From assembly GCF_007677725.1 (NCBI RefSeq), contig NZ_VEDF01000005.1, positions 124,001 through 188,000 of the forward strand: 64,000 bases of DNA. Direction: 5' to 3'. Below are positions 54,744 through 63,062 of this stretch, one piece after another. The notes below the pieces were generated by a model that saw nothing but the letters and a program-made list of their open reading frames with translations, was not told the origin of the DNA and did no database searches. A program made the translations under genes and the position numbers. Origin of the DNA: Pseudomonas sp. URMO17WK12:I11. Its GTDB lineage: Bacteria > Pseudomonadota > Gammaproteobacteria > Pseudomonadales > Pseudomonadaceae. Within the stretch, counting starts at the first letter, position 1; each line of letters begins with the position of its first letter.

Positions 54744-56216
54744 TCATTTTCGCTTGCCGCCGAGCAACGACCCCAGCATCCCTCGCACCAACTGCCGCCC
54801 CAGCTGATTGGCAGCCTGGCGCACGGCAGACTTGATGGCCTGACCGGCTGCACCCTGCAGAAACTCTCCGGCCTTGTCGGCAAAACTTTCCTCTGCCTTG
54901 GGCACTGGCGCAGGCTCGACCGGCTCGCCTTTGCGCTGGGTCAACAGCTCATACGCCGACTCCCGGTCGACCGCCTGGTCATAGCGTCCGCGCAACGGCG
55001 AGCTCGCAATCAACGCCGCGCGCTCTGCGGCGCTCAACGGTCCGATGCGCGACTGCGGCGCTGCGATCAGCACGCGCTGCACCTGTGCCGGCGTGCCTTT
55101 ATCCTCCAGCGTGCCGACCAGCGCCTCACCGATGCCTAGCTCAGTCAGCACCGTCAAGCTATCGAATGCAGGGTTGGCGCGCATGCCATCGGCCACGGCC
55201 CTGAGCGTTTTCTGCTCCTTCACGGTATAGGCGCGCAGGCCATGCTGGATGCGCAATCCCAGCTGCGCCAGTACGCTATCAGGCAGGTCGCCCGGTGACT
55301 GGGTGACGAAGAACACCCCTACCCCTTTCGAGCGGATCAGTCGCACCACCTGCTCGAGCCGATCCTGCAAGGCCTTGGGCGTGCCGTTGAACAACAGGTG
55401 CGCCTCATCGAAAAACAGCGCCAATACCGGTTTGTCGGCATCGCCGCGCTCAGGCAGTTGCTCGAACAGCTCGGCCAACAGCCACAACAGGAAGGTTGCG
55501 TAGACTTTGGGCGCCTCATGTACCAGGCGGCTGGCATCGAGCAGGTGAATGCGCCCGCGGCCGTCGCGGTCGGGCTGCAGCATGTCTTCAAGCTGTAGCG
55601 CTGGCTCGCCGAACAGCGCCTCGGCGCCTTGCTGCTCCAAGGTCGCCAGCCGGCGCAACAAGGCCTGCGTCGACGCCGTGGTGACCAGCGCACTGTCTTC
55701 ACCGAGCAATTGCGGATGCTGCTTCAGGTGTGCCAGCAACGCCTTGAGATCTTTCAAGTCGAGCAGCAGCAGGCCTTCACGGTCGGCCACCTTGAACGCC
55801 GCATACAACGCGGCCTGCTGGCTGTCGGTCAACTCCAGGAGATTGCCCAGCAGCAGCGGGCCCATTTCGCTCAAGGTGGTGCGCAATGGGTGGCCCGATT
55901 GCCCGGCTACGTCCCAGAGGGTCAGCGGATAAGCGCGCGGCGCGTGTCCAAGCCAGGGCATGCCGGCGATACGCTCGGCGACCTTACCCTGGGGTGCGCC
56001 GGGCGCACCCAGGCCGCACAGGTCGCCCTTGATGTCGGCGGCAAACACCGCCACACCGGCATCGCTGAACTGTTCGGCCAGGTGTTGCAAGGTCACGGTC
56101 TTGCCCGTGCCAGTCGCCCCTGCGATCAAACCATGGCGATTGGCCAGGCGCATCGCCTGCTGTACCGGCTGACCGCTGGGATCGGCGCCTATAACTAAGG
56201 TGGAAGTTTCAGCCAT
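54744..56216 (-). CDS. HerA-like (DUF853, YjgR-type) ATPase
   Basis: A 490-residue ATPase. Walker A GATGTGKT is at residues 33-40, Walker B is in VLALFFDEAHLLF, and a sensor segment is in GVFFVTQSPGDLPDSVLAQLGLRIQHGL. The family is DUF853, YjgR of E. coli, related to HerA/FtsK translocases. No NurA nuclease gene is nearby, so it is not a typical DNA end-resection or defence pair. Role unknown; often annotated helicase HerA-like. It is followed by the REP-like hairpin. Confidence 0.88.
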   Translation of the reverse strand: MAETSTLVIGADPSGQPVQQAMRLANRHGLIAGATGTGKTVTLQHLAEQFSDAGVAVFAADIKGDLCGLGAPGAPQGKVAERIAGMPWLGHAPRAYPLTLWDVAGQSGHPLRTTLSEMGPLLLGNLLELTDSQQAALYAAFKVADREGLLLLDLKDLKALLAHLKQHPQLLGEDSALVTTASTQALLRRLATLEQQGAEALFGEPALQLEDMLQPDRDGRGRIHLLDASRLVHEAPKVYATFLLWLLAELFEQLPERGDADKPVLALFFDEAHLLFNGTPKALQDRLEQVVRLIRSKGVGVFFVTQSPGDLPDSVLAQLGLRIQHGLRAYTVKEQKTLRAVADGMRANPAFDSLTVLTELGIGEALVGTLEDKGTPAQVQRVLIAAPQSRIGPLSAAERAALIASSPLRGRYDQAVDRESAYELLTQRKGEPVEPAPVPKAEESFADKAGEFLQGAAGQAIKSAVRQAANQLGRQLVRGMLGSLLGGKRK

Positions 56217-56378
56217 CTGGATAATCCCCGCTCAAGCTTTGGCTTAATTCGGCCGATACCTGTGGGTGATATTCGCCTTAACCGACAGGAGCCACCGAAA
56301 AGGATATTCGGCAAGTTGCACTGTTGCGTGCCCGCGCGTGCGAACGCCCGATAAAAACCTTAGCGGAACGATTACGCC

Positions 56379-58253
56379 ATGAACAAAAACCTGCGCTTCA
56401 GCCACAAGATTCTGTTGGCTGCGTCTCTGATCGTGATACTCGCCTTTAGCCTGTTCACGCTGTACAACGACTACCTTCAGCGTAATGCCATCCGCGAAGA
56501 CCTGGAAAATTATCTGGCGGAGATGGGCGAATCGACGTCAACCAACATCCGCAACCTGTTCGACGGCCGGATCAAACTGGTGGAAAACCTGGCGCAGAAC
56601 ATCGCCCAGCAACCCGCCAGTGCCGAAACCCTGATGGGTCAGAATGCGCTGATTTCAAGCTTTCTCACCGTCTACCTGGGCAAGGTCGACGGCGGCTTCA
56701 GCGTGCGCCCGGATGCCAAGATGCCCGAAGGCTACGACCCGCGCACCCGCCCCTGGTACAAGGATGGCATGAATGCCCAGGGCGCAATCCTCACCGAGCC
56801 GTACATCGACCTGACCACCAACAAGATGGTCATCGGCATCCTCAGCAAGGTCGCCGCAAATGTCGGCGTGGTCGGTGGCGACCTGGCGCTCGACGGCCTG
56901 GTGCAGATCATCAATTCGCTGAACTTCGGCGGCATGGGCTATGCCTTCCTGGTCAACGACCAGGGCAAGATCCTCGTGCACCCGGAGCAGGACCTGGTGA
57001 TGAAGTCGCTGTCAGACTTGTTCCCGCAAGGTACCCCCAAGCTGTCCGGTGAGCTGACCGAGGTCGATGCCAATGGCCAGGCCCGGCTGGTGACTTTCAC
57101 GCCGATCAAGGGCTTGCCTGCGGCCAACTGGTACCTCGGCCTGTCGGTGGACAAGGGCAAGGCGTTCGCCATGCTCAGCACCTTCCGCACCTCGGCGGTG
57201 ATCGCCACCGTGGTGGCGGTGGTGATCATCATCGGCCTGCTCGGCCTGCTGATTCGCGTGCTGATGCAACCGCTGCACACCATGACCCGGGCCATGGAAG
57301 ACATCGCCGAAGGCGAAGGCGACTTGACCAAGCGCCTGACCATTCACAGCAACGACGAATTCGGCATCCTCGGCAAGGCCTTCAACCGCTTCGTCGAACG
57401 CATTCATGGCTCGATCCGTGAAGTGTCGTCGGCCACCGAGCAGGTCAACGAGGTAGCGCTGCGGGTCATCAGCGCGTCCAACTCGTCGATGAGCAATTCC
57501 GACGAGCAGTCCAACCGTACCAACAGTGTGGCCGCTGCCATCAACGAACTGGGCGCCGCAGCCCAGGAGATCGCCGGCAATGCCGCCCAGGCTTCGCAGC
57601 ACGCCAGTTCCGCACGCCTGCTGGCTGAGGAAGGCCAGCAGGTGGTCGAGCGCAACATCGCCGCGATGAACCGGCTATCGGACCTGATCGTCAGCTCCAG
57701 TGCGCACATCGAGACGCTCAACAGCAAGACAGTGAACATCGGTCAGATTCTCGAAGTGATCACCAGCATCTCGCAACAGACCAACCTGCTGGCCCTCAAT
57801 GCCGCCATCGAGGCGGCCCGAGCCGGTGAGGCGGGGCGTGGGTTTGCCGTGGTCGCTGACGAGGTACGCAACCTCGCCCATCGCACCCAGGAGTCGGCGC
57901 AGCAAGTGCAGACCATGATCGAAGAGTTGCAAGTCGGCGCGCGCGAGTCGGTGGACACCATGGGCCAGAGCCAGCGTCACAGCCAGGACAGCATGCAGAT
58001 CGCCAATCAGGCCGGCGAACGTCTGGACAGCGTGACGCTGCGTATCGGTGAAATCGACGGCATGAACCAGTCGGTGGCGACCGCCACCGAAGAGCAGACC
58101 GCCGTGGTCGACTCGATCAACATGGACATCAACGAGATCAACATGCTCAACCAGGAAGGCGTGGAAAACCTGCAGGCGACCCTGCGCGCCTGCTCGGACC
58201 TGGAACAACAGGCCACCCGCCTCAAGCACCTGGTCGGCACCTTCCGCATCTGA
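56379..58253 (+). CDS. mcpG: Methyl-accepting chemotaxis protein, McpG-like (dCache)
   Basis: A 624-residue chemoreceptor: membrane segments near 10-30 and 270-292, a periplasmic dCache_1 domain between, HAMP, and a signalling hairpin with [35 protein letters not shown]. The dCache has the amine/amino-acid pattern Y119, R124, W126, Y127, Y142 and D168. P. putida McpG, a GABA receptor, is at this position next to the pit gene as I recall, so GABA is a likely ligand. It lacks a C-terminal CheR-docking pentapeptide. Confidence 0.85.
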   Translation: MNKNLRFSHKILLAASLIVILAFSLFTLYNDYLQRNAIREDLENYLAEMGESTSTNIRNLFDGRIKLVENLAQNIAQQPASAETLMGQNALISSFLTVYLGKVDGGFSVRPDAKMPEGYDPRTRPWYKDGMNAQGAILTEPYIDLTTNKMVIGILSKVAANVGVVGGDLALDGLVQIINSLNFGGMGYAFLVNDQGKILVHPEQDLVMKSLSDLFPQGTPKLSGELTEVDANGQARLVTFTPIKGLPAANWYLGLSVDKGKAFAMLSTFRTSAVIATVVAVVIIIGLLGLLIRVLMQPLHTMTRAMEDIAEGEGDLTKRLTIHSNDEFGILGKAFNRFVERIHGSIREVSSATEQVNEVALRVISASNSSMSNSDEQSNRTNSVAAAINELGAAAQEIAGNAAQASQHASSARLLAEEGQQVVERNIAAMNRLSDLIVSSSAHIETLNSKTVNIGQILEVITSISQQTNLLALNAAIEAARAGEAGRGFAVVADEVRNLAHRTQESAQQVQTMIEELQVGARESVDTMGQSQRHSQDSMQIANQAGERLDSVTLRIGEIDGMNQSVATATEEQTAVVDSINMDINEINMLNQEGVENLQATLRACSDLEQQATRLKHLVGTFRI

Positions 58254-58259
58254 GTGGCA

Positions 58260-58325
58260 AGCTGCAAGCTGCAAGTAAAAGCAAGACGGCGATCGCCCGG
58301 AGCTTTTGACTTGTAGCTTGCAGCT
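58260..58325. repeat. Imperfect inverted repeat with AGCTGCA units after mcpG
   Basis: AGCTGCAAGCTGCAAGT (from 58260) with AAAGC ending at 58282 is matched by GCTTTTGACTTGTAGCTTGC ending near 58325, an imperfect arm of about 23 bases around a 19-base loop. The left arm includes a tandem AGCTGCA repeat. A dispersed intergenic repeat and/or terminator is likely. Confidence 0.65.
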
Positions 58326-58445
58326 GCCCTCCCCCAATCCGACCGAACAAACTCCCCTGTCGCAAGGTCAATCTTTAGGCGCGTCACCGCCGGCTCATTG
58401 CAGCCGTATGACAGACTCGAAGACGATCCCGGAGGGATGCTGATC

Positions 58446-59558
58446 GTGCACATCGCTGACATCACCATGTTCTACGCCCCAGCCAGTGGCGGCGTGCGGA
58501 CTTACCTTGATGCCAAACACCATCGCCTCGATGCCATTGCGGACGTACGCCACAGTTTGCTGATACCCGGCGCCAGCGCCACCCATGCCGATGGTATCTA
58601 TCACGTCCCGGCACCACCCCTGCCCTTCGGCAAAGGCTACCGATTTCCGGTGCGCCTGGCGCCGTGGTGCAATGTATTGCGCAACCTCAAGCCCGACCTG
58701 ATCGAGGTCGGTGACCCCTACCTCACCGCCTGGGCGGCGCTCGAAGCACGGCGCCAGCTGGACGTGCCGGTCATCGGCTTCTATCACTCCGATCTACCGC
58801 TGTTGGTGAGCAACCGCATGGGCAACTGGTTCACCCCCAATGTTGAAGCCTACGTCAGCAAGTTGTACGGCAACTTCGACCGAGTGCTGGCACCCAGCAC
58901 CGTGATGGCCGACAAGCTGCGCCGCCTCGGCGTGCGCGAAGTGCACGTGCAGCCCCTGGGCGTCGATCTGGAAACCTTCAACCCCGAGCGGCGCGACCCG
59001 CATGTGCGCGCCGAACTGGGCATTGCCGACACCGCGCGCCTGCTGATCTATGCCGGGCGTGGCTCACGGGAAAAGAACCTGCCCGTGCTGCTCGACTGCA
59101 TGCGTCACCTCGGGCGACCTTACCACCTGTTATTGGTAGGCTCGAACATGCCGGCCAACGTGCCGGACAACGTCACGGTCATCGACCAGTTCAGGCCTCC
59201 TCAGGAAGTCGCCCGGCTGATGGCCAGCGCCGACCTGCTGGTACACGCGGGAGATCAGGAAACCTTTGGTTTGGTGATTCTCGAAGCGATGGCCAGCGCC
59301 ACGCCGGTGGTCGCCGTCAAGGCCGGGGCGTTTGGCGAGATCGTCAATGACAACTGCGGGCGCCTGTGCCGGCCCAATGACGCCCACGCCATGGCCATGG
59401 CCGTGCGCGAGGTGTTCGAGGCCGGCGTGCGCAAGCTGGGCGCCCAGGCGCGTCGGCATGTCGAGCAGCACTATTCGTGGGACAGCGTCGTGACCGGCCT
59501 GCTGCATCACTACCACGCCGTGGTCGGCCATCAACCACAGGTACGCGCCCATGGCTGA
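58446..59558 (+). CDS. Glycosyltransferase family 4 (group 1)
   Basis: A 370-residue GT-B enzyme. The N-terminal domain begins HIADITMFYAPASGGVRTYLDAK, and the C-terminal domain has VIDQFRPPQEVARLMASADLLVHAGDQETFGLVILEAMASATPVVAV, the donor-nucleotide EX7E motif. It transfers a sugar from a nucleotide donor, acceptor unknown. GGAGGG at 58431 is ideally spaced from the GTG at 58446; the ATG at 58437 is too close. It overlaps the next gene by 8 bases, in a three-gene operon that looks like envelope glycolipid or polysaccharide metabolism. Confidence 0.87.
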   Translation: MHIADITMFYAPASGGVRTYLDAKHHRLDAIADVRHSLLIPGASATHADGIYHVPAPPLPFGKGYRFPVRLAPWCNVLRNLKPDLIEVGDPYLTAWAALEARRQLDVPVIGFYHSDLPLLVSNRMGNWFTPNVEAYVSKLYGNFDRVLAPSTVMADKLRRLGVREVHVQPLGVDLETFNPERRDPHVRAELGIADTARLLIYAGRGSREKNLPVLLDCMRHLGRPYHLLLVGSNMPANVPDNVTVIDQFRPPQEVARLMASADLLVHAGDQETFGLVILEAMASATPVVAVKAGAFGEIVNDNCGRLCRPNDAHAMAMAVREVFEAGVRKLGAQARRHVEQHYSWDSVVTGLLHHYHAVVGHQPQVRAHG

Positions 59559-60315
59559 TTCACTCACCCACCCAGGCAGCGTCATGCTGGTGCTTCACGA
59601 CGTCGCCCCGGAAACCTGGCCGGACTACGAGCCTTTCGTGCAGGCGGTGGACGAAATGGGCCATGTACCGATGACCTGGCTGGTGGTTCCGGACTTTCAT
59701 CACCGCAACCCGCTAGGCCAGTCGCCGTCGTTCTGCCGCCTGCTCGAACGGCGCCTGGCCAAGGGCGATGAGCTCGCCTTGCACGGTTTCTTCCACGCTG
59801 ACGACGGACCGGCACCGCGCGGCATCAGCGATTTCTTCATGCGGCGCATCTATACCCACGAAGGCGAGTTCTATGCCCTCGATCAGGCGCAGGCCATGCA
59901 GCGACTGGAGCAGGGCCTGGCAGTGTTCGAGCGCCAGGGCTGGCCGGTGGCAGGCTTCGTCGCCCCGGCCTGGCTGATGAGCCAGGGTACACGGCAGGCC
60001 CTGAGCCAACTGCCGCTGCGCTACACCAGCACGCCGCAGCACCTGTATCGATTGCCGGATTTCACCGCATACGACGCCCCAGGCTTGGTCTGGAGTGCCC
60101 GCAGCGCCTGGCGCCGCGGTCTGTCCAAGGTGCTTTGCGATTGGCAGTGCCAACGCTGGCGCACAGCCGATACCCTGCGCCTGGGCCTGCACCCGGTGGA
60201 CATGCGCCACCGTTCTTCGCGCGACTATTGGCTCAATACCCTGGATGACCTGCTGCTGCAAGGCCGCGAACCGCTGACCAAATCAACCTGGCTGGAGCGC
60301 CAGGTGGCGGCATGA
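59551..60315 (+). CDS. DUF2334/polysaccharide deacetylase-like protein
   Basis: A 254-residue protein of the DUF2334 group (carbohydrate deacetylase fold): VMLVLHDVAPETWPDYEPFV at the start, then PMTWLVVPDFHH and GDELALHGFFHADD, holding the Asp and His residues expected at a metal site. It may remove acyl groups from a cell-surface sugar. No signal peptide, so cytoplasmic action is likely. Coupled to both neighbours by overlapping ends. Confidence 0.85.
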   Translation: MADSLTHPGSVMLVLHDVAPETWPDYEPFVQAVDEMGHVPMTWLVVPDFHHRNPLGQSPSFCRLLERRLAKGDELALHGFFHADDGPAPRGISDFFMRRIYTHEGEFYALDQAQAMQRLEQGLAVFERQGWPVAGFVAPAWLMSQGTRQALSQLPLRYTSTPQHLYRLPDFTAYDAPGLVWSARSAWRRGLSKVLCDWQCQRWRTADTLRLGLHPVDMRHRSSRDYWLNTLDDLLLQGREPLTKSTWLERQVAA

Positions 60316-61304
60316 ATCGCTGGGGCTGGCTGGGCCTGGCACTGCTTGGGGCCGTGCTGGTACCGGCATGGCTTGGCGGCAGCGAGCTGCTGCCCAGACT
60401 CAAGACCTTCGACCCAGAGCTGCTGCTGGGTCTGCTGGGCATGATCGTCCTGTGCTGGGTCATCAACGCCATGCGCTTGCGCTTGCTGCTGGGTCAGCAC
60501 GGCGCACGATTGGGCGTCCTGCGCAGCGTCGGCGTCATCATGGCCACCGAGTTCGCGATCTGCACTACCCCCGGCGGGAGCGGCGGTCCGGTAACCCTCA
60601 TGGCCTTGCTGGCACGCAATCACATCGGAGCGGCGCGCAGTGGTGCGGTATTTGCCATGGATCAGCTCAATGACCTGCTGTTCTTCTTCTGCGCGATGCT
60701 GGCGATTTCCGGCTATGCGCTGTTCCATAGCCTGGGTCGCAGTCAGGAAAGCATGCTGCTGGGCAGCGCGCTGTTGCTCTGTGCGGCGCTGGCGCTGGTG
60801 GTGGTGTTGCTGCGCTATCGACGCGCGGTGTTGCGTTTCAATGGGCGCCTGTTGCGACGCTTGGGTGTGACGCCGCAGCGCCGTCGACGCTGGGCGCGCA
60901 AGGTACTTCATTTCATCGATGCGCTGGCGCAGACCTGGCAGTTGCCCAAACGCACGCTGGCGCTGGTCTTCAGCCTTACCTGCGTGCATTGGAGCCTGCG
61001 TTTCAGCGTGCTGTACCTGGTGCTGCAGGGACTGGGCGCGCAGCTGTCGTGGATCCCCAGCTTTCTGGTGCAGATGCTGTCGCTCAGTGCCGGGCAATTC
61101 AGTCTGCTACCCGGCGGAGCCGGCGCCGCCGAGCTGACCTCGGCGAGCCTGTTATCGCCCATGGTGGGCAGTTCGACCGCAGCAGCGGCAATCGTGATCT
61201 GGCGGGCGATTACCTACTACTTTTATCTGCTGGCGGGCGGACCGGTATTCGTCTGCCTGCTGGCGCGCCCGTTGCTGGAGCGCTGGCGCCGTCAGGCGGG
61301 TTGA
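60312..61304 (+). CDS. Lysylphosphatidylglycerol synthase-like membrane protein (UPF0104)
   Basis: A 330-residue polytopic protein of the LPG_synthase_TM family: about eight membrane segments, with TEFAICTTPGGSGGPVTLMALLARN and SLLPGGAGAAELTSASLL. The soluble synthetase domain of true MprF is absent, so it is not a lysyl-PG synthase itself; relatives often act as lipid flippases. It ends the glycosyltransferase operon, and the three genes could build and move a modified lipid-linked glycan. Inference. Confidence 0.85.
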   Translation: MNRWGWLGLALLGAVLVPAWLGGSELLPRLKTFDPELLLGLLGMIVLCWVINAMRLRLLLGQHGARLGVLRSVGVIMATEFAICTTPGGSGGPVTLMALLARNHIGAARSGAVFAMDQLNDLLFFFCAMLAISGYALFHSLGRSQESMLLGSALLLCAALALVVVLLRYRRAVLRFNGRLLRRLGVTPQRRRRWARKVLHFIDALAQTWQLPKRTLALVFSLTCVHWSLRFSVLYLVLQGLGAQLSWIPSFLVQMLSLSAGQFSLLPGGAGAAELTSASLLSPMVGSSTAAAAIVIWRAITYYFYLLAGGPVFVCLLARPLLERWRRQAG

Positions 61305-61440
61305 GCTGGCGCCAGAGTTCGGCGGCACCGGGGAATTCGGTGCCGTCGTCGTCATCCAGGGCATCGGGGTCGTAACGTGCCAGGCAGCCCTCACCCAGGG
61401 TGGGCGGCGCCGAGGCGGCAGGGTTGTTGCGCTTAGCCAT
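61210..61440 (-). CDS. Hypothetical 76-residue protein
   Basis: MAKRNNPAASAPPTLGEGCLARYDPDALDDDDGTEF and a Pro/Ala-rich, probably disordered C-terminus. It has a G-rich ribosome site directly before the ATG. The last 95 bases overlap the end of the UPF0104 gene on the other strand, so the C-terminal half may not be real coding. Between it and purU lies only 30 bases, so it may share the purU transcript. Confidence 0.5.
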   Translation of the reverse strand: MAKRNNPAASAPPTLGEGCLARYDPDALDDDDGTEFPGAAELWRQLNPPDGASAPATGAPAGRRIPVRPPADKSSR

Positions 61441-61470
61441 GATCCCCCCCCGAGCACTGAAGCTGCGCTG

Positions 61471-62322
61471 TCAGTCGAATACCACGGTCTTGTTGCCGTG
61501 CACCAGCACCCGATCCTCCAGGTGATAGCGCAAGCCACGGGCCAGCACCATCTTCTCTACGTCACGACCGAAGCGCACCATGTCTTCGATGCTGTCGGCA
61601 TGATTCACCCGCACCACATCCTGCTCGATGATCGGCCCGGCATCGAGCTCTTCGGTCACGTAGTGGCAGGTCGCGCCGATCAGCTTCACCCCGCGCAGGG
61701 CCGCCTGGTGATAGGGCTTGGCGCCAACGAACGACGGCAGGAAGCTGTGGTGGATGTTGATGACCTTCTCGGCGTAGTCCTGGCACAACTGGGGCGGCAG
61801 GATCTGCATGTAGCGCGCAAGCACCACGACATCTGCAGCATGCTCCTGGACCAGGCGCGACACTTCGGCGAAGGCAGGCGCCTTGTCCTTGGGGTCGACC
61901 GGCACATGGAAGAACGGAATGCCATGCCACTCGACCATGCTGCGCAGATCGTTGTGGTTGGAAATCACGCAGGGAATGTCGCAATCGAGCTCGTCGGTAT
62001 GCCAGCGGTGCAGCAGGTCGGCCAGGCAGTGCGATTCGCGGCTGGCCATCAGCACGACGCGTTTTTTCTGCGCCGAGTCGGTGATGCGCCAGGTCATGGA
62101 GAATTCTTCGGCGATCGGCGCGAAGGCTTCACGGAAAGCCTCGATACCGAACGGCAGCGATTCGGCACGGATTTCATGGCGCATGAAGAACCAACCGCTC
62201 TGCTGATCGGAGTGGTGGCTGGCTTCGGTGATCCAGCCATTGTACAAGGCCAGGAAATTACTGACTTTCGCCACGATGCCGACACGGTCGGGGCAAGCGA
62301 TCACCAGACGATAGGTGCGCAT
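61471..62322 (-). CDS. purU: Formyltetrahydrofolate deformylase PurU
   Basis: A 283-residue enzyme: an N-terminal ACT domain (YRLVIACPDRVGIVAKVSNFLALYNGWITEASHH) and a formyl-transferase fold with SNHNDLRSMVEWHGIPFFH, INIHHSFLPSF and ELDAGPIIEQDVVRV, which carry the catalytic Asn, His and Asp. It releases formate from 10-formyl-THF to balance one-carbon units or feed PurT. ATG at 62322 gives MRTYRLVIACPD. Confidence 0.95.
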   Translation of the reverse strand: MRTYRLVIACPDRVGIVAKVSNFLALYNGWITEASHHSDQQSGWFFMRHEIRAESLPFGIEAFREAFAPIAEEFSMTWRITDSAQKKRVVLMASRESHCLADLLHRWHTDELDCDIPCVISNHNDLRSMVEWHGIPFFHVPVDPKDKAPAFAEVSRLVQEHAADVVVLARYMQILPPQLCQDYAEKVINIHHSFLPSFVGAKPYHQAALRGVKLIGATCHYVTEELDAGPIIEQDVVRVNHADSIEDMVRFGRDVEKMVLARGLRYHLEDRVLVHGNKTVVFD

Positions 62323-62616
62323 GAATTAAGACTCCAGAACTTCGCAAAGGCGCACATTCTAGCGGCACGTCCAGAAAAACGCAGTAAGCAATGCGCCGGC
62401 CGCCGGCGTCTGGGTACGTCCCGGTGGCGCTGGCGGCTGGTCGCAGGGGCGTCGAGGCGAGCATTAACTAATCGCGACTATGTAAAAATTTCTTAATCTA
62501 GAGATATTTTGTCACAGGGTTAATGACAAGTAAGCGAGGATTATTATGTTTACTTGCGAGTATCGCCTGTCTATTATTGGACCACACATTTCTGAACACG
62601 CATTAAGGAACACTTC

Positions 62617-62994
62617 ATGTCCCTGATCAACGAGTACCGCGCTACCGAAGAAGCCATCAAGGAACTTCAAGCTCGCCTGGCCAACCTGTCCCAGGATGAC
62701 AAGCTGAAGAAAGAACTGGAGTTCGAAGGCAAACTGCGCGCACTGATGGGCGAATACTCCAAATCGCTGCGCGACGTGATCGCCCTGCTCGACCCAGAAG
62801 CGAAAATGAGCAAGGCACCCCGCGGTGCGGTGAAACCAACCGCCACCAAGCGTGCACGCAAGGTCAAGCAATACAAGAATCCGCACAACGGTGAAGTGAT
62901 CGAAACCAAAGGCGGCAACCACAAGACCCTGAAAGAATGGAAAGCCAAGTGGGGCGGTGATGTGGTTGAAAGCTGGGCCAGCCTGCTGGACTGA
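62617..62994 (+). CDS. turA: MvaT/TurA-family H-NS-like nucleoid protein
   Basis: A 125-residue xenogeneic silencer of the MvaT family. The N-terminal coiled coil for dimerisation (LINEYRATEEAIKELQARLANLSQDDKLKKELEFEGKLRAL) is followed by a basic linker (PTATKRARKVKQYKNPHNGEVIETKGGNHKTLKEWKAKWG) that binds AT-rich DNA. P. putida carries several; TurA is beside purU. It represses horizontally acquired and AT-rich genes. Confidence 0.92.
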   Translation: MSLINEYRATEEAIKELQARLANLSQDDKLKKELEFEGKLRALMGEYSKSLRDVIALLDPEAKMSKAPRGAVKPTATKRARKVKQYKNPHNGEVIETKGGNHKTLKEWKAKWGGDVVESWASLLD

Positions 62995-63028
62995 TCGTCC
63001 ACACACCGGCGCGGTATATTCAAACAAG

Positions 63029-63055
63029 AACGCCAGCATTCGCTGGCGTTTTTTG
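63029..63055 (+). terminator. Rho-independent terminator after turA
   Basis: AACGCCAGC (63029-63037) pairs with GCTGGCGTT (63042-63050), followed by TTTTTT. It lies 35 bases after the stop, between convergent turA and sbcB. Confidence 0.9.
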
Positions 63056-63062
63056 TGGACGA

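Noticed and set aside
54744..56216. HerA-like ATPase as a phage-defence module
   Set aside because: No NurA, SIR2 or DUF4297 partner is adjacent, and the gene is a YjgR-type core protein.
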